NCBI GenBank assembly: GCA_002104895.1
Contig: MCFG01000330.1
Location: 22,501 to 80,167, forward strand
Origin: Anaeromyces robustus
Taxonomy: Eukaryota; Neocallimastigomycota; Neocallimastigomycetes; Neocallimastigales; Neocallimastigaceae
Reading direction: 5' to 3'
Length of the DNA: 57,667 bases
The notes below the pieces were generated by a model that was not told the DNA's origin, ran no database searches, and saw nothing but the letters and a program-made list of their open reading frames with translations. Below, in pieces: positions 12,603 through 39,986 of the stretch (the first letter of the stretch is position 1; the number at the start of each line of letters is the position of its first letter). The position numbers were made by a program, and so were the translations under genes.

Positions 12603-14920
12603 ATGAACTTTACTTCGTTTTATTTATCAAAACAGTATGCAGATGTCACGCTTTCTTTTACACCTTTACCAAGTTCAACAACGACGCCTAAAATAATAAA
12701 ATGTCACAAAATTTTATTAGCTGGTTATTCTGGCTTTTTTGATGATTTGTTTTCAGGTAAAATATCAATGAGTAAAGGAGAATATGCTGATTATATTTTA
12801 CCATTCCCCGATCCAGGAAGAGCGTTTGAAGTAAATTATAATTTTTTCAAAATTTTAATTATATATATTTTTTTCTTTACAATTTTTGTTAAAAAAATTT
12901 ATTTTACTAAATATTATATATAAATTATAGGAATTATTACAGTTTATATATTCTCAAAATATTAATATAACTTTACAAAACTTTTTATCATTTATTGAAC
13001 TTGCTGAGTTTTTAAGAATGCCAGAACTTTTAGTTAAATTAAGAAAATTTGTTAGCACTACAATAGCTCCAGATATAATTACACCTAGTCAAATTAAAAG
13101 TATATTACATCAAGCATTTGAATATGCACTTTCTAATGAATGGATTGAAAAATTATTAAGTTCAGCATGCTTAATATTAAAGGAAGGCTTAATGGATATT
13201 GATTTAAATATTGTACAAATTAATCAAGAAAAAGGATTAGAAAAAAGACATTTTACATTTAATTCAATTAGAGATAGTATATTAATTAAAATTCCATTTC
13301 CTAATTTTCATTTTCTCTTAACTAAATTAATTAATGAAAAAAATCTTCAAATATCAATAAATAGTTTATATAAATTCATTCAAAGATATGTGATTTTACA
13401 TACCGAAGGTATAAAGTATATGTCATCATACATGTACCCAGACTCAGAAGTCAACTCAAAATTAGAAATTAATCAGGAACAAATTGGTATTTTATTTAAA
13501 TATATACGTTTTTCACAACTTTCAATTAAGGAATTGGAAGAAGCTATTTCTGATTCTATTGTACCAAAGCATATAATTATTGAAGGAATGATGGATAGAT
13601 TAAGAGTGTTAGATAATATGTCAAGTAACAATTCAACTGTAAGTTTAAATGATAATTATTCCGAGAATGAAAAATATAGAGTTATGAAAAATAATTCAAA
13701 ATCTACTTCAGATATAATAAATAGTTATTTAGTAAAAGATGATGAAGAGGAAAGCTATAAAAGTATTCCAAAAGATGAAGTTTTTGATTCTGAATCTAAT
13801 AAAAATTATGTAATGAATGCTATATCATATTCTAATAATATTAATAATGAAAGTGGAAGAAATTCAAGTTTGATTATGAAAAATGGTTAGTACAATTATT
13901 GAATAATATTTTAGTATAAAAAGTAAGAATTCTTTTATATATAAAATAATATATTGATTAATAAAATATTTCACTTTTATATTTAAAGAACAAAAAGATA
14001 GTGCTATATCTTTAGATGAAAGTCTTCCACAATCGCCAAGATATATTGCATCAAATAATTCAAATATATATTTAAATTCACCAGTTTTCAATCCACCTCC
14101 TCCACCTCAAAATTCACCGCCAAAAATTCTTAAAAATCCTAGTCATAGTATACATAGTAATAACAGTCTTTTATATCAAGGTATTATATATAGTTTTAAT
14201 AGTTTTAAAATTAAATTAGATTATTTAAAATAATTAACATTTTCATTTAAATTTTTAAATATATTGTTTTTAGAAAATGAAAATAAACCAATATTAAAGA
14301 ATAAGCGAAATACGTCAAATATGGATTCTTTCCCAATTTATGTTAATATTAAAAAAATGAATGAAGAAAAAGAAAATATTAATGAAAGAACAAATGATGA
14401 AGATAATAGTGAAGAATATAGTGAAGAAAATAGTTTTATCAACCCTCAATCAATTCCATTTCAACCTATTGATGTATCAAATACAGATATTAATGATGAA
14501 AATAACAATATGAAAATCCCGCATTTTCCAAAATCTATAATGAATCATAGTAATAATTCAAATTATTCTGTTAATAATGGAAATCAAATTTCTTCACCTC
14601 ATGGTAGTTTTGCTTCTATCATTAAACCATTTAATGAAAATAAAAAGACTGAATCACCACGTCCTCATGTAAGATTTAAGGACGTAAATAATACATCGAT
14701 GGATTCATCAATTTTTAATCATGAAAAATTTGATAAAAAGTATGAAAACTATGATGATTTCAGAAAAAATGTTAAAAATCCAGAGGATAATAATGGATTT
14801 AAAGTTCTTAATGTTAGACCTGGCTATGAATTTCAAGAAATGTTTAACTCACCAAAACAGAGTTACTCACCAAATATTAATAAAAAAAGAAGAGATTCTT
14901 TCTTTAAAAAAATGTTTTAA
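12603..14920 (+). CDS. BTB/POZ domain protein with disordered C-terminal tail
   Basis: Four exons (12603-12830, 12931-13885, 13989-14180, 14274-14920) close in frame to 673 residues. Residues about 10-115 form a BTB fold: YADVTLSF, then KCHKILLAGYSGFFDDLFSGK, then ELLQFIYSQNINIT and FLSFIELAEFLRMPELL. A helical BACK-like stretch follows to about residue 280. The last 350 residues are low complexity, rich in Ser, Asn, Asp and Glu, with a short poly-Pro stretch (FNPPPPPQNSPP) and a basic end (KKRRDSFFKKMF). BTB-BACK proteins often bring substrates to cullin-3 ligases, but no Kelch or MATH domain is present, so the partner cannot be named. The gene sits alone on the plus strand, divergent from RPA49 and convergent with the DLEC1-like gene. 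Confidence 0.82.
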
Positions 14921-15497
14921 ACTATGTTCTTTTTCAAGTATTATTTACTAATTAATAAAACTAATTGATTTCATTATTACCAAAAAGTTATTTTATAAAA
15001 TTTTCAATGAAATTTTTATAATTTAATTATTATTATTTATATTGTTATTATAATCATAAATATCATGATTATTTTAACAGTAATTTAAATTATATATAAA
15101 TAATATATAATAAATAATACAATAATAATAATAATAATAATAATGTTAATAAATATAATAAATTAATCATAATAGCAACAACAATTATAATAATAATATC
15201 ATTTTATTAATATTACAATAAAAAGATAATATTACAACTGAATTAGCAAAAAAAAAAAATAATAATAATAATAATAATTATTATTATTACTATTATTACT
15301 ATTATTATTATTATTTATATTTGTAAATTTTTTTATTTTTTGATTATTTGTAATATTGATAGTAATTAATAATAGTAATATTTTCTATATATTATTATTA
15401 TCTTTTTATTTCATATTTTTATAATGTTAAATAAAATTTTGAATTTATATTATTTAATATTATTTATAAATTAAAACAAAAATATTTAATAAAATGT
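14921..15497. other. Convergent 3' intergenic region
   Basis: Two genes end toward each other here. An (AAT)n tract is followed at once by (ATT)n at about 15258-15316, which can fold back on itself. Both 3' UTRs and polyadenylation sites should lie here; no single signal can be picked out of the A/T background. Confidence 0.6.
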
Positions 15498-18400
15498 TTA
15501 TTGTAAATATATAGGTATCACTTGGTAAACTCCATTAATAAATTCTACTTTAATTTTTAAATCCATATCTTTAAAAGAGTTATATGTATCTAATGATAAA
15601 TTTTTATCTAATTTTATAGTAATAAGTTTACTTTCATAGGCCTTTAACTGTATTATTGTATCATCATTAATTACTCTTGATTTATTGTTTTTTTCAGTAT
15701 ATAACGTATTATTTAATACTTCTTCTATATAAAACTTATTTGTATAACTTAAAATAATATTATTATTTGACGGTATCATTTTAAATATATATATCTAAAA
15801 ATATATAAATTAGTCATTTAAATATAAAAATATTTAATATATATTATATATGTAATTATTATTATAAATTCTTACATTTTCAGAGGGATTTACTATACTA
15901 AATGTTTTCACAATATTTATATTGTCATATTTTAAATTAATACAGTAATAATCAAGATTATTTTCAAATTTTATTCTAGGAAGTGTTATAATACCAAAAA
16001 GATGTAATTTTGTTATTGATTCATTATTTATAATGTCACGGATATCTTCATGAATTTTAGAATTATCTGTTTTATTTTCAGATTCAGTTGTATTATATAT
16101 TAATTTTGAATATAATAATCCATCATATATACCTTCACTTGAACTTTTCATATTAATCTTAAATGATTTTTGTTCCTTTGATTTAATGGTAATAGTTTTT
16201 GGTTCAATAGAAAAAATTTTATATTCATTATATTTATAACTCTGTGCAAATTCATTCATTTCTTCATTTAATTTTTTTTTAGATAAATTGATCTCAACTT
16301 CATTATCATTTATATTATTATCTTTTATTATATTTATTGAATTATCGCCTTTATAATCCAAAGTTAAAATACTAATGTCTTTTGATAATAATGATATGTT
16401 GTTTTCTTCAGTATTTTGTTCTGTTAGATCATCGTTATTATTATTTTCCTCTGTTTCATTTATAATTTTATTATTACTAATCGCAAATGATGTTTGGTTA
16501 CAATCATATAAACTATTAACACTTAATACTGGTATATTTTGATCAATATTTTTATCTAAATCTTTTTCTAGAATTTGTTTCACTTCTAAAACTTCTGGAG
16601 ATACAGTTGTAATTTTTTTTAGTAATTGTAATGACATATTGATTAATTCACTATTAGAACCAATAATTGATTTATATTCTTTGTAATTAGTTAATTCAGT
16701 TTTATTAATTAACATTTCCCATGATAATGTAATATCTTTTGGTGATTCATTTAATATACATATTGTCTTTGTTACTGAATTATGACCATTTGGTATATCG
16801 ATACAATTATTTTCATTAAAATCAATATTAGATGATACTAAACATGTAGAGAAGAATAAATCTTTTATATCATAATAATTATTTTTTGAAGACTGTAAAT
16901 TTATGTAAGATAATGGAGTACCTTTAACTTCCATTTTAATAGGAATACTTTTTTCAATACCATTACTTATATTTATTGTTAGTATATCATCATATATTCC
17001 AGAGATATTGTTATATGCTGTTATTTCTATATCAACAACGTCATATGGTTTTAAAATACCTGATCGCGGACTAACTTTAAATCCTGCTCCTTGTTTATCA
17101 AAAATTATTTTATTAAGAGTATCAATGTTTTCTTTCTTATATAATTTTTCTTTAATATATTGCTGACCATTGTTGGAATAAAAATATATTTTATTGTTTT
17201 TTTGTCTGAGAATTAATTTTTTTGAATTGTTTTCATTCTTATCATTGTTTATAGTATCATAATTTATATTGTATTTATTTAATGATATATCAAATTTTGA
17301 TTCAACTTGAAAGGTATTAATAATTCTTAGTATCTTTGTATATGTTTTAAAAAGTTTACAATTATTACCATAATTTAAGCAGTTATTTTTATTAATTTGC
17401 TTATTTTTAAAATCTTCATAGCTGTTATATATTTCAATATCAATATCCAATCCTTTAATATCTAAACTAAGATTTAAATTTATGTTGCCATCATTTTCAA
17501 CCATACCATCAATTAAAGTTTTTATTATAATATCATCAAATTTACCTATTTTTTTACCTTTTACATAGAATTTTATATTAATTTCTTCATTTCCATTTAT
17601 TATACCTTCATTTTTTGTAAAATTAATATCAATATTTTCATTACTGACAGGAAGTATTTTATAATGCGTAGGTAGTAAAGTAACATTTTTTAATGTAATA
17701 AATAATTCCTTTTTAATATTTAAATAACAAACATAATTTTCACTTTTATTATTATTTTGTAAAATTACTTTTGGTGTTAATACATTTGCTACTATACGTA
17801 TACTATGTGAATAATTCTTTTGAGGAGAAAGAATAAACTCATTTTCTTGTATTAAATCTTCCAAATATTCACATTTATCATTAATTAGTTCACATATAAT
17901 TTCTCCTCTAAATAATTGATACCATAAAGGAATAAATATCATATCAATTTTTGCACTCTTTTTAGATTCCAAATATCCATTTTTAGGTTCAAATAATACC
18001 AAAAAATCGCATTTTTCTTTATTTTTTGCATATAAATTTATTTTCCAATTAATTCTATTATTTGAATTATTTGTAAAATATAAACTTTCTTTTGCACATG
18101 ATCCTAATTGGATTATTCCAAAATCGATTATTTTTTTGTCAAATATGAATGTTCCTGCTTTATAAAAAATCTCACCATTGATAAAAATATTTGTTTTATT
18201 AAATTTTTGATTATTAAAATACATAATTATATTTCCTTGAAATTTTCCAGGGAAATTACCAATAACTGTTAAATAAAGTTTTACACTAGATTCTGGTTGA
18301 ATAACACCTTCTGATTCATTTAATTGTAATAAAATTATTTCTGGTGAGTTATTAATAAGTAATGATTTGTAAGATATTAATGTTTTACTTTTATTAAAAA

Positions 18401-21194
18401 CTTCAATTTCTTTTATATATTTCTCATCAACATTCAACTTTCCAGGAATATTGATTATTGCTGGAACTATTTCGACTTTTACCGGTTCAGATTTTCCTAT
18501 ACATCTAATATTTATTAATTCATTGTCATTTATATTATTTTCAATAAATGCTAATTTATTATCATTATAAAGAAGCTGAGCAATAATATCATAATGTTTG
18601 CAATCTTTTGGTTCAAATGAAAAATTAAATTCAATTTCTTCATTTGGCTTAAATGTTATTTCTTTAGGATATATTTTTAATACCTTTTTACCAATATTAT
18701 AATTGGTAGTTATAATATTTTCATCAAAATTAATATTGGGTTTAATTTTTTCATCACATAATGATTTAGAATGTTTAATAAGTAAATCAGGATTACTATT
18801 TTGAATTTCATCCTCTATATTTACATCTATAATATTATTTTTATTAGAATCTATATTATTTATAAACTTACAATTATTCGTATTCATGAAATTTATAGGT
18901 GTATCAATAACATTCCATTTAATTGGAATATTTACATCAGTAATATTTTTTAATATAATTTTTTTAACAATACATGAATTTATATTACATGTTTCAAATT
19001 GTATAACATTTGAATATATTATTTCTCTATTAGTATTAATATCAATATAGGATTTTTTTTCAATAACTTGGTTATTATTATTATTTTCAATTGTTATACA
19101 TGGCTCTTGTGCTGACCCTTTAATGGTTACTTCCTGCTTTTCACAATTATCCCATGCTAAACAGACTTTTAATTCTTCAATATAATTTAGTATTTTATTT
19201 TCTTTTTTAAAACTCAAATTATATTTTGGTTTAAAATAAATTTTTAATATAATTCTTTCATCTGAACTAATCCTAGCATATCCGGGAATTATAGTAAATG
19301 AACCTTTATTATAAACATAATCACTATAATTATGATTTAATTTAACATCATGTAACTCTTCACATGATCTTTTATCTTCCGAATCAATGATAATAAATTT
19401 TCCTTTACCACCATTATTTTTAATAATAACTTCTGTTTTTGATGATGAATTAATTAAACATGGATTACAATTTATAAAAGAAGGTATATCTATATTAGGT
19501 TCTTTAATTTTTGCCAATATATTTATTATTAATTTATCTCCATATGAAGATGTTACATTAACTGTAGCATAACAAGCTTTTAACGAAACTGGATTAAAAA
19601 TAATTTTATAATGAACACTTAACCCTGGAGAAATAAGTCCATTATTTCCTGGTGAGAAAACTTTATATATTCTAAAGTATTTAGAATTTTCTTCAGATTC
19701 AATAGTAACTTGTATTCTTTGTGCTTCATATGTTGTATTTTTTATAATCAAAATAGACGAATATGTTTTATAAGGTGAAAAATTATCAAAATATATTTTT
19801 GATGGAATTGCAATAATTCCTTTTTTATTTAAAATACTTGATGTGGATGGTAATGTACATGATAATGTGAGCTTATTATTAGATTTTAAATTGTTTTTAA
19901 TACATATATCATTAGTATTTTTATTTTTAATGAGATATTTTTTCGGTACTAAAAATTGTTTTATTTTGTTTTTTTTGAAATATATATTTCTTTCTGTATT
20001 ACAGCTAGAAATTTGTTCAGATTCATATGTAGATTCATAATTTTTCAAAATATTATTAGTTATCAATTTATTTTCTGAATTTGAGATATTAGAATAAATC
20101 ATGTTTTTTATTTGATCATTTGACCAATAAATTAAATTTTTATTTTTTTGTATATCTATATGAAATTCAGGAATAATATATTCCGTAGGCCATGAAAGTT
20201 TATGATATAAAGGACCATAATAATTTATAATTTTTAACGTATTTTGAATATTACACTTTTTAATCAAATCCCATGAACTACTAATGAAATCATTTATATC
20301 TGTAATTTCTTTTAATTTATTGTTGAATATTAAAGAAATATTATTAATTTTATTTTCATATTCATTTTCAATTTTATTTATACAAATTTTAGATGAATTA
20401 TATAAAGATAAAGCATTTCCATCATATTTTGAATACAATGAAATTTGTTTAAATATATTCGTATTAGACAAAACTCTGTTTTTATGTTTGGATTTATTAT
20501 ACGAAGCTAACTCATTAGTACTATTATATTTATTTAGTTCTTGAGAATTATTTAAAGTAGGTGGATTTGATTCTTTTTCTTTATTGTTTTCTACCCATAT
20601 ATGTGTTTTAAAATTATCATGTAAATGAATTAAATTATCTTCTAATACATTTAAATTTTTTTTTACATCCCAATGACTATATAATGAATCATTATAACTA
20701 ATATTAAATTCATCAAAAGTTTTATCATAATAATGAGCATGAACCACATAATCAATTAATTCCTGTATTATTTCATTAACTAACTTAAAAATTCTTCTTT
20801 TTTCCCAAAATTTTAATATTTTTTCTTTTTTATAATAATCTATATTATCATATAAATCTATATTTCTACATTTCTTATAATTAATTATATTGTTATTTTC
20901 ATCTATTGTTCCATAATATTTTTTTAATTTATTTTTATATTCGGTATTGACTGTTTTGACATAATTTTTTGTTCTCTCGGATATTAATTTATCTAATTCT
21001 TCCTTTTCTTTCTTTTTCTTTTTCTTAATTTCATTCTGTTTGTTATTATTTTTTATGCTATTGATGTTTAAGGATTTATGACTTTTTTTAAATTGTTCTT
21101 CTATATTTATATTATTCTCACTCGAACAATTATTATTGATTTTATTAAAATCATTTACAATTTTATTATGGTCTTCCTGTATTATATTTTCCAT
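15498..21194 (-). CDS. DLEC1: DLEC1/CFAP81-like ASH-domain axonemal protein
   Basis: DLEC1 (FAP81) is a large protein of repeated ASPM-SPD2-Hydin (MSP-like) domains found in motile cilia. Two exons (21194-15876 and 15794-15498, intron 82 nt) give 1871 residues, near the animal length of about 1750. The first 450 residues are charged and Asn/Lys-rich with coiled-coil potential, ending with WPTEYIIPEFHIDIQ. Tandem ASH domains follow from residue about 460. Landmarks matching DLEC1 in order are PSKIYFDNFSPYKTYSS, GNNGLISPGLSVHYKIIFNP, INCNPCLIN, AWDNCEKQEVTIKG, VEIVPAIINIPGK and GAGFKVSPRSGILKPYD. The near-intronless 5.3 kb first exon contrasts with the 20-odd exons of neighbouring genes. HYDIN, CFAP65 and CFAP74 share the fold, but the INCNPCL and CDNC-type motifs favour DLEC1. 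Confidence 0.85.
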
Positions 21195-21331
21195 TTTACT
21201 AAAATTTTATATTAAAAATATAAGAAAAAAATTATTTTATAACATTTTTTTATATGTATTATTATTTAAAATTGCTTATTATTATAATTATTATTATTAT
21301 AATTATTATTATTATAATTATTATTATTATA

Positions 21332-21388
<57 letters not shown>

Positions 21389-21400
21389 ATTATTTAATTA

Positions 21401-21488
<88 letters not shown>

Positions 21489-21677
21489 AAATAACTTTTA
21501 CATATATTAAAGTTTATGATTAATTTATATTTATAATATTTATATACAATATATATAAATATTTATTTTATCATATTATACGAAAACTCCGATATTAATA
21601 GATTTGGAATATAAATACATATTGTGTAACGTATAAATTATTTAACAAAATAAGTATAACACATTAAATATAATACA
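21195..21677. repeat. Intergenic compound microsatellite (ATT/ATAATT then TTTA)
   Basis: Directly upstream of the DLEC1-like start. The tract at about 21277-21416 is (ATT)n with regular ATAATT interruptions, and 21417-21486 is a pure (TTTA)n array of about 17 units. The remainder (21487-21677) is plain A/T sequence with one GC-bearing motif, AACTCCGATATT, at 21585-21596. Confidence 0.85.
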
Positions 21678-30265
<8,588 letters not shown>

Positions 30266-31161
30266 TAATTTTATTTAAGAAAATATTATATATGTAAATA
30301 TTGATATTCAATTTTTTTTATTTTATTATAGTTATAATTACATTTATTAAAATATTAATCCGTTAATATAAAAATTCTTTTATTCTAATACTTTAATTTT
30401 ATTTTTATGTTAAAATATAAAAATAAACAAAAATAGAAATATAATTAATTTTTCTATTTTATTAAATTTCGTAAAAACTTGGTAAAATATTATAAATATA
30501 TGATAATATAATAATTCATATTCCTAACCTTTAAAATAATATATGTTTAATATATACTTTTTTTATTAATAGATTAAATGGATACAATTATAAATTAATA
30601 AATTTAAAATAGATTAAAAATATAAAGTTTATTATATATTAAACATATTTAATTAATTTTATTAAATATAAACCTATTGAAATATTAATTTAATCTTGAT
30701 ATTTAGAATAAAAGTTTCATATAAATTAAAATTTTCAATTTTTACTTTTTTTTTTTTTGAATTAAATTATAATTGAAAAAATAATATGTATAAATATAAA
30801 ATAAATAAAAAAAAAAAAAGTAAAATTTGGAATTTAATATTTCTTAAAATAAAATAAAAACATTCTTTTTAGTGATAGTGAAATCATAATAAAATAATAA
30901 TAATAATAATAACATATATTAAATAAAAATATACCGACACCAAAAATTACATCATTATTTATAAATAATTGTGGAAATCTTAAATTTTTAAATCTTTAAC
31001 TTTTAAAGAGACAAATTTCAATTAAACATTAATAATAATTTTGGCGAAGGAGTTAGGTAATTTAAAAATTTTTTATAATATTTATTATATTAATGGAGTT
31101 ACAGAAATACATTAATAATAATAATGTATTTTAATATTATTATATTAATAGAATTATAAAA
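30266..31161. other. Intergenic, 5' of the WDR97-like gene
   Basis: Upstream region of a minus-strand gene. A/T-rich, no ORF with coding character. A 22-bp stretch with ATAATGTATTTTAA is duplicated near 31115 and 31163, just before the LRR fragment. Confidence 0.55.
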
Positions 31162-31175
31162 ATATAATAATAATA

Positions 31176-31358
31176 ATGTATTTTAATTATTCATTAAATA
31201 AAGATAGATTAATAGCATTAAAATATTTAAATATCATTAACTGCATAGATATAAATTATATGGCATTAGAATATATAGTAAATGGATGTCCTAATTTACA
31301 AAAATTTGAATGTAGCCCTAGTAATCTTCCAGCTTTTGAGATCCTATACAATCCTTCG
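31176..31358 (+). pseudogene. Cysteine-containing LRR fragment (F-box/LRR-like)
   Basis: The reading frame from the ATG gives LKYLNIINCIDINYMALEYI and then CPNLQKFE. This is one clear CC-type leucine-rich repeat (L..L.L..C..I....L..I...CPNL) of the AMN1/F-box-LRR kind. The exon-like stretch ends TCG|GTAATT, a plausible donor. No further LRR, F-box or acceptor-linked continuation can be found before sequence character changes at about 31385. A solitary repeat cannot fold as a domain, so a truncated or decayed gene copy is the best reading. A real small first exon of an undetected gene remains possible. Confidence 0.45.
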
Positions 31359-31366
31359 GTAATTTA

Positions 31367-31780
31367 TCAATATGTGTTCACTAGAAGTAAAAAGCGATAA
31401 GCATTATTTTTAGATTGAGAAAGTCCATATTTATACGAACTTAGGTAGCGGGCGGCTTCCGGTAGATCTTTCCTTGATTTTATTATTTTGCTTCCTGCTT
31501 CCACAAATTTATTGACGTTATTAAAAACGACGTCTTTCTGCTCTTCAATTAACGCGATCTTTTCCTTATCCGCATTTGTGTAAATCGTTTTGTACTCATC
31601 GATCAAACTTCCAGTGATTTCTTCCAACTGATTACATGGTGCATCTTGAAATCTCCTACTGCGTACCGACAATTTATCACATAACTCTAATTTCCTATCC
31701 TCTGAAAGATTCAAAAGTGGAACTTCTTGCTCATTCGAAAATAAGTGGTAACTTACAGATTCATGTATTCCGGATATACA
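31367..31780 (-). CDS. Unrecognised 137-residue ORF in a GC-richer island
   Basis: An open frame runs from just after a TGA at 31783-31781 to the stop at 31367. It encodes a charged, probably helical protein, with LNLSEDRKLELCDKLSVRS, NADKEKIALIEEQKD and KDLPEAARYLSSYKYG. It has none of the Asn/Ile/Lys bias of its neighbours, and its DNA is visibly richer in G+C (codons such as GCG, CGG, CCG, GAC), unlike anything else here except 32085-32190. There is no convincing start: the first ATG-like codon is TTG at 31714, and the segment before it may contain a splice site (CT|GTAAGT). I do not recognise the family. A fragment of a transferred gene or mobile element is likely; antisense coincidence is less likely given its protein-like composition. 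Confidence 0.35.
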   Translation of the reverse strand, partial: CISGIHESVSYHLFSNEQEVPLLNLSEDRKLELCDKLSVRSRRFQDAPCNQLEEITGSLIDEYKTIYTNADKEKIALIEEQKDVVFNNVNKFVEAGSKIIKSRKDLPEAARYLSSYKYGLSQSKNNAYRFLLLVNTY

Positions 31781-32084
31781 TCAACAACTTAAAACAATCA
31801 CTAGATATATTTATTTATTTTTGGTTTTTTACTTTTTTACTTTATCTATTATAATACCTCGTGTATTTTTGTATTTTATTTTATTCTTAAATAATAAATT
31901 TATATAATCATATAATAAATAATAAATAGTAAATATATGTAAAATAAATAATAATAAAAAGTTATATAACAAAAATTTTTATCCAATCAAATTTAATAAA
32001 AATTAATCAATAAAATTAAAGTAATATATTTTTATTTAAAATATATAAATAATAAAATTATCTAAAAATTTAAACTTTGTACCT

Positions 32085-32190
32085 GACGTCCTGTCTATAT
32101 CCCCGAGTCAATGTTGCTGAGATCTTTATTTTATAAAAGATTTTGGTGCCAAGGTGGGACAAGAGCAAAAATCGTGTGGTAGAGAAATTA
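32085..32190. other. Short GC-richer fragment, possible element remnant
   Basis: About 105 bp of mixed composition inside A/T desert. It contains CCTGACGTCCTGTC, CCCCGAGTCAATG and TGGTGCCAAGGTGGGAC (32144-32160), preceded by a small stem-loop ATCTTTA...AAAGAT. No frame is open through it. It may belong with the 31367-31780 island, 300 bp away. Confidence 0.4.
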
Positions 32191-32582
32191 AAATGAATTT
32201 AATTTTGTCCATAAATTAGATTATATTAAAAGTTTCTCACAAGCTTAAAAATTTTAATAAAGTGATTTAATGTAAAAATTTATATTTTGGATGATTTAAT
32301 GGTTATTTTTATGTTCATTGTAATATAATAATTTTTTTTATTTTATTTTTTATAATTATAATGATATATAACATAAATATTTTTTTTAAATTCATTTTTT
32401 CTTTTAATAGACTTTTATTTTTAATCTTTAATTTATTATTAATACTAGAACTGTTTTTTTTTTTTTATTATTTTTTTAATTTTATTATTTTTTTAATTTT
32501 ATTAAAAAATTTTTTTATAATTTTTTATAATTTTTTATAATAGTATATATATATGTATGTATTTGTTTATTCTATAGTATTT

Positions 32583-37737
<5,155 letters not shown>

Positions 37738-38156
37738 TTCAATTAATAGCAATAATAATTATTTTTACAACATAAATCGAATGATTTTAATTATTTATTA
37801 AAATTTATTTTATTCTTTAAATTTTATTTCAAAAATTAATTATATATATTTCTAAATATCTTTATTTTGATATTAAAAGAAATATAGAAGAAAATACTTT
37901 ATCTAAAAAGGATTTCACCTTATCATAAGTTATTCATTATTATAAAGATTATTAAAATTAATTATATTAAAATTTAAAAAAAAATGTTAATTTATATTAT
38001 ACTGTTACAATGTATAAATTTAAATTGTATACAATTTTTTTTTGTATTTAATTATTTAAAAAAGTATAAAATAATATTGTATATAAAAAAATAATTCATA
38101 AATTTCCTTTTTATTAAAAATTTAATTGTAGAAAAAATTAAAATTAAGTAATTATA
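37738..38156. promoter_or_regulatory. Divergent intergenic region (OCRL-like / RSU1-like)
   Basis: Only 419 bp separate the two start codons, so a shared or back-to-back promoter must be here. It is almost pure A/T; no recognised factor site can be picked out by eye. Confidence 0.5.
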
Positions 38157-39672
<1,516 letters not shown>

Positions 39673-39986
39673 AATTATTATTTATTTTCTAAAACATAAA
39701 AAACTAAAATTATTTTTAACCTTTTTAATTTATACTATAACATGTAAAATGAAATTTTAAATATTATTAATTTATACAACATGTAAAATGAAATTTTAAA
39801 AATTATTTTTTACATTTTGAAAAGTTGAAGTTTTTATATTAATTAAAAAAAAATTAATTAAAAATAAATTAAAAATAATATTTATTAAAAATTCTTTAGA
39901 AAAAATTAATACAAGTATATTGATTCTGTTTTTGTGTTTTGTGTTAATTTTATTAAAATTTTCTGTTAAAATTTTTTATATTTCTA
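39673..39986. other. Intergenic, tandem plus-strand genes
   Basis: 314 bp. A short imperfect duplication (ACATGTAAAATGAAATTTTAAA) occurs at about 39739 and 39778. Contains the RSU1-like 3' UTR and the TBC1D32 promoter. Confidence 0.6.

Noticed and set aside
31636-31854. Plus-strand ORF MVHLEISYC... as a further LRR
   Set aside because: No consistent LRR spacing; the opposite strand has the more protein-like frame, and the 3' half is A/T-derived Phe/Ile/Tyr.
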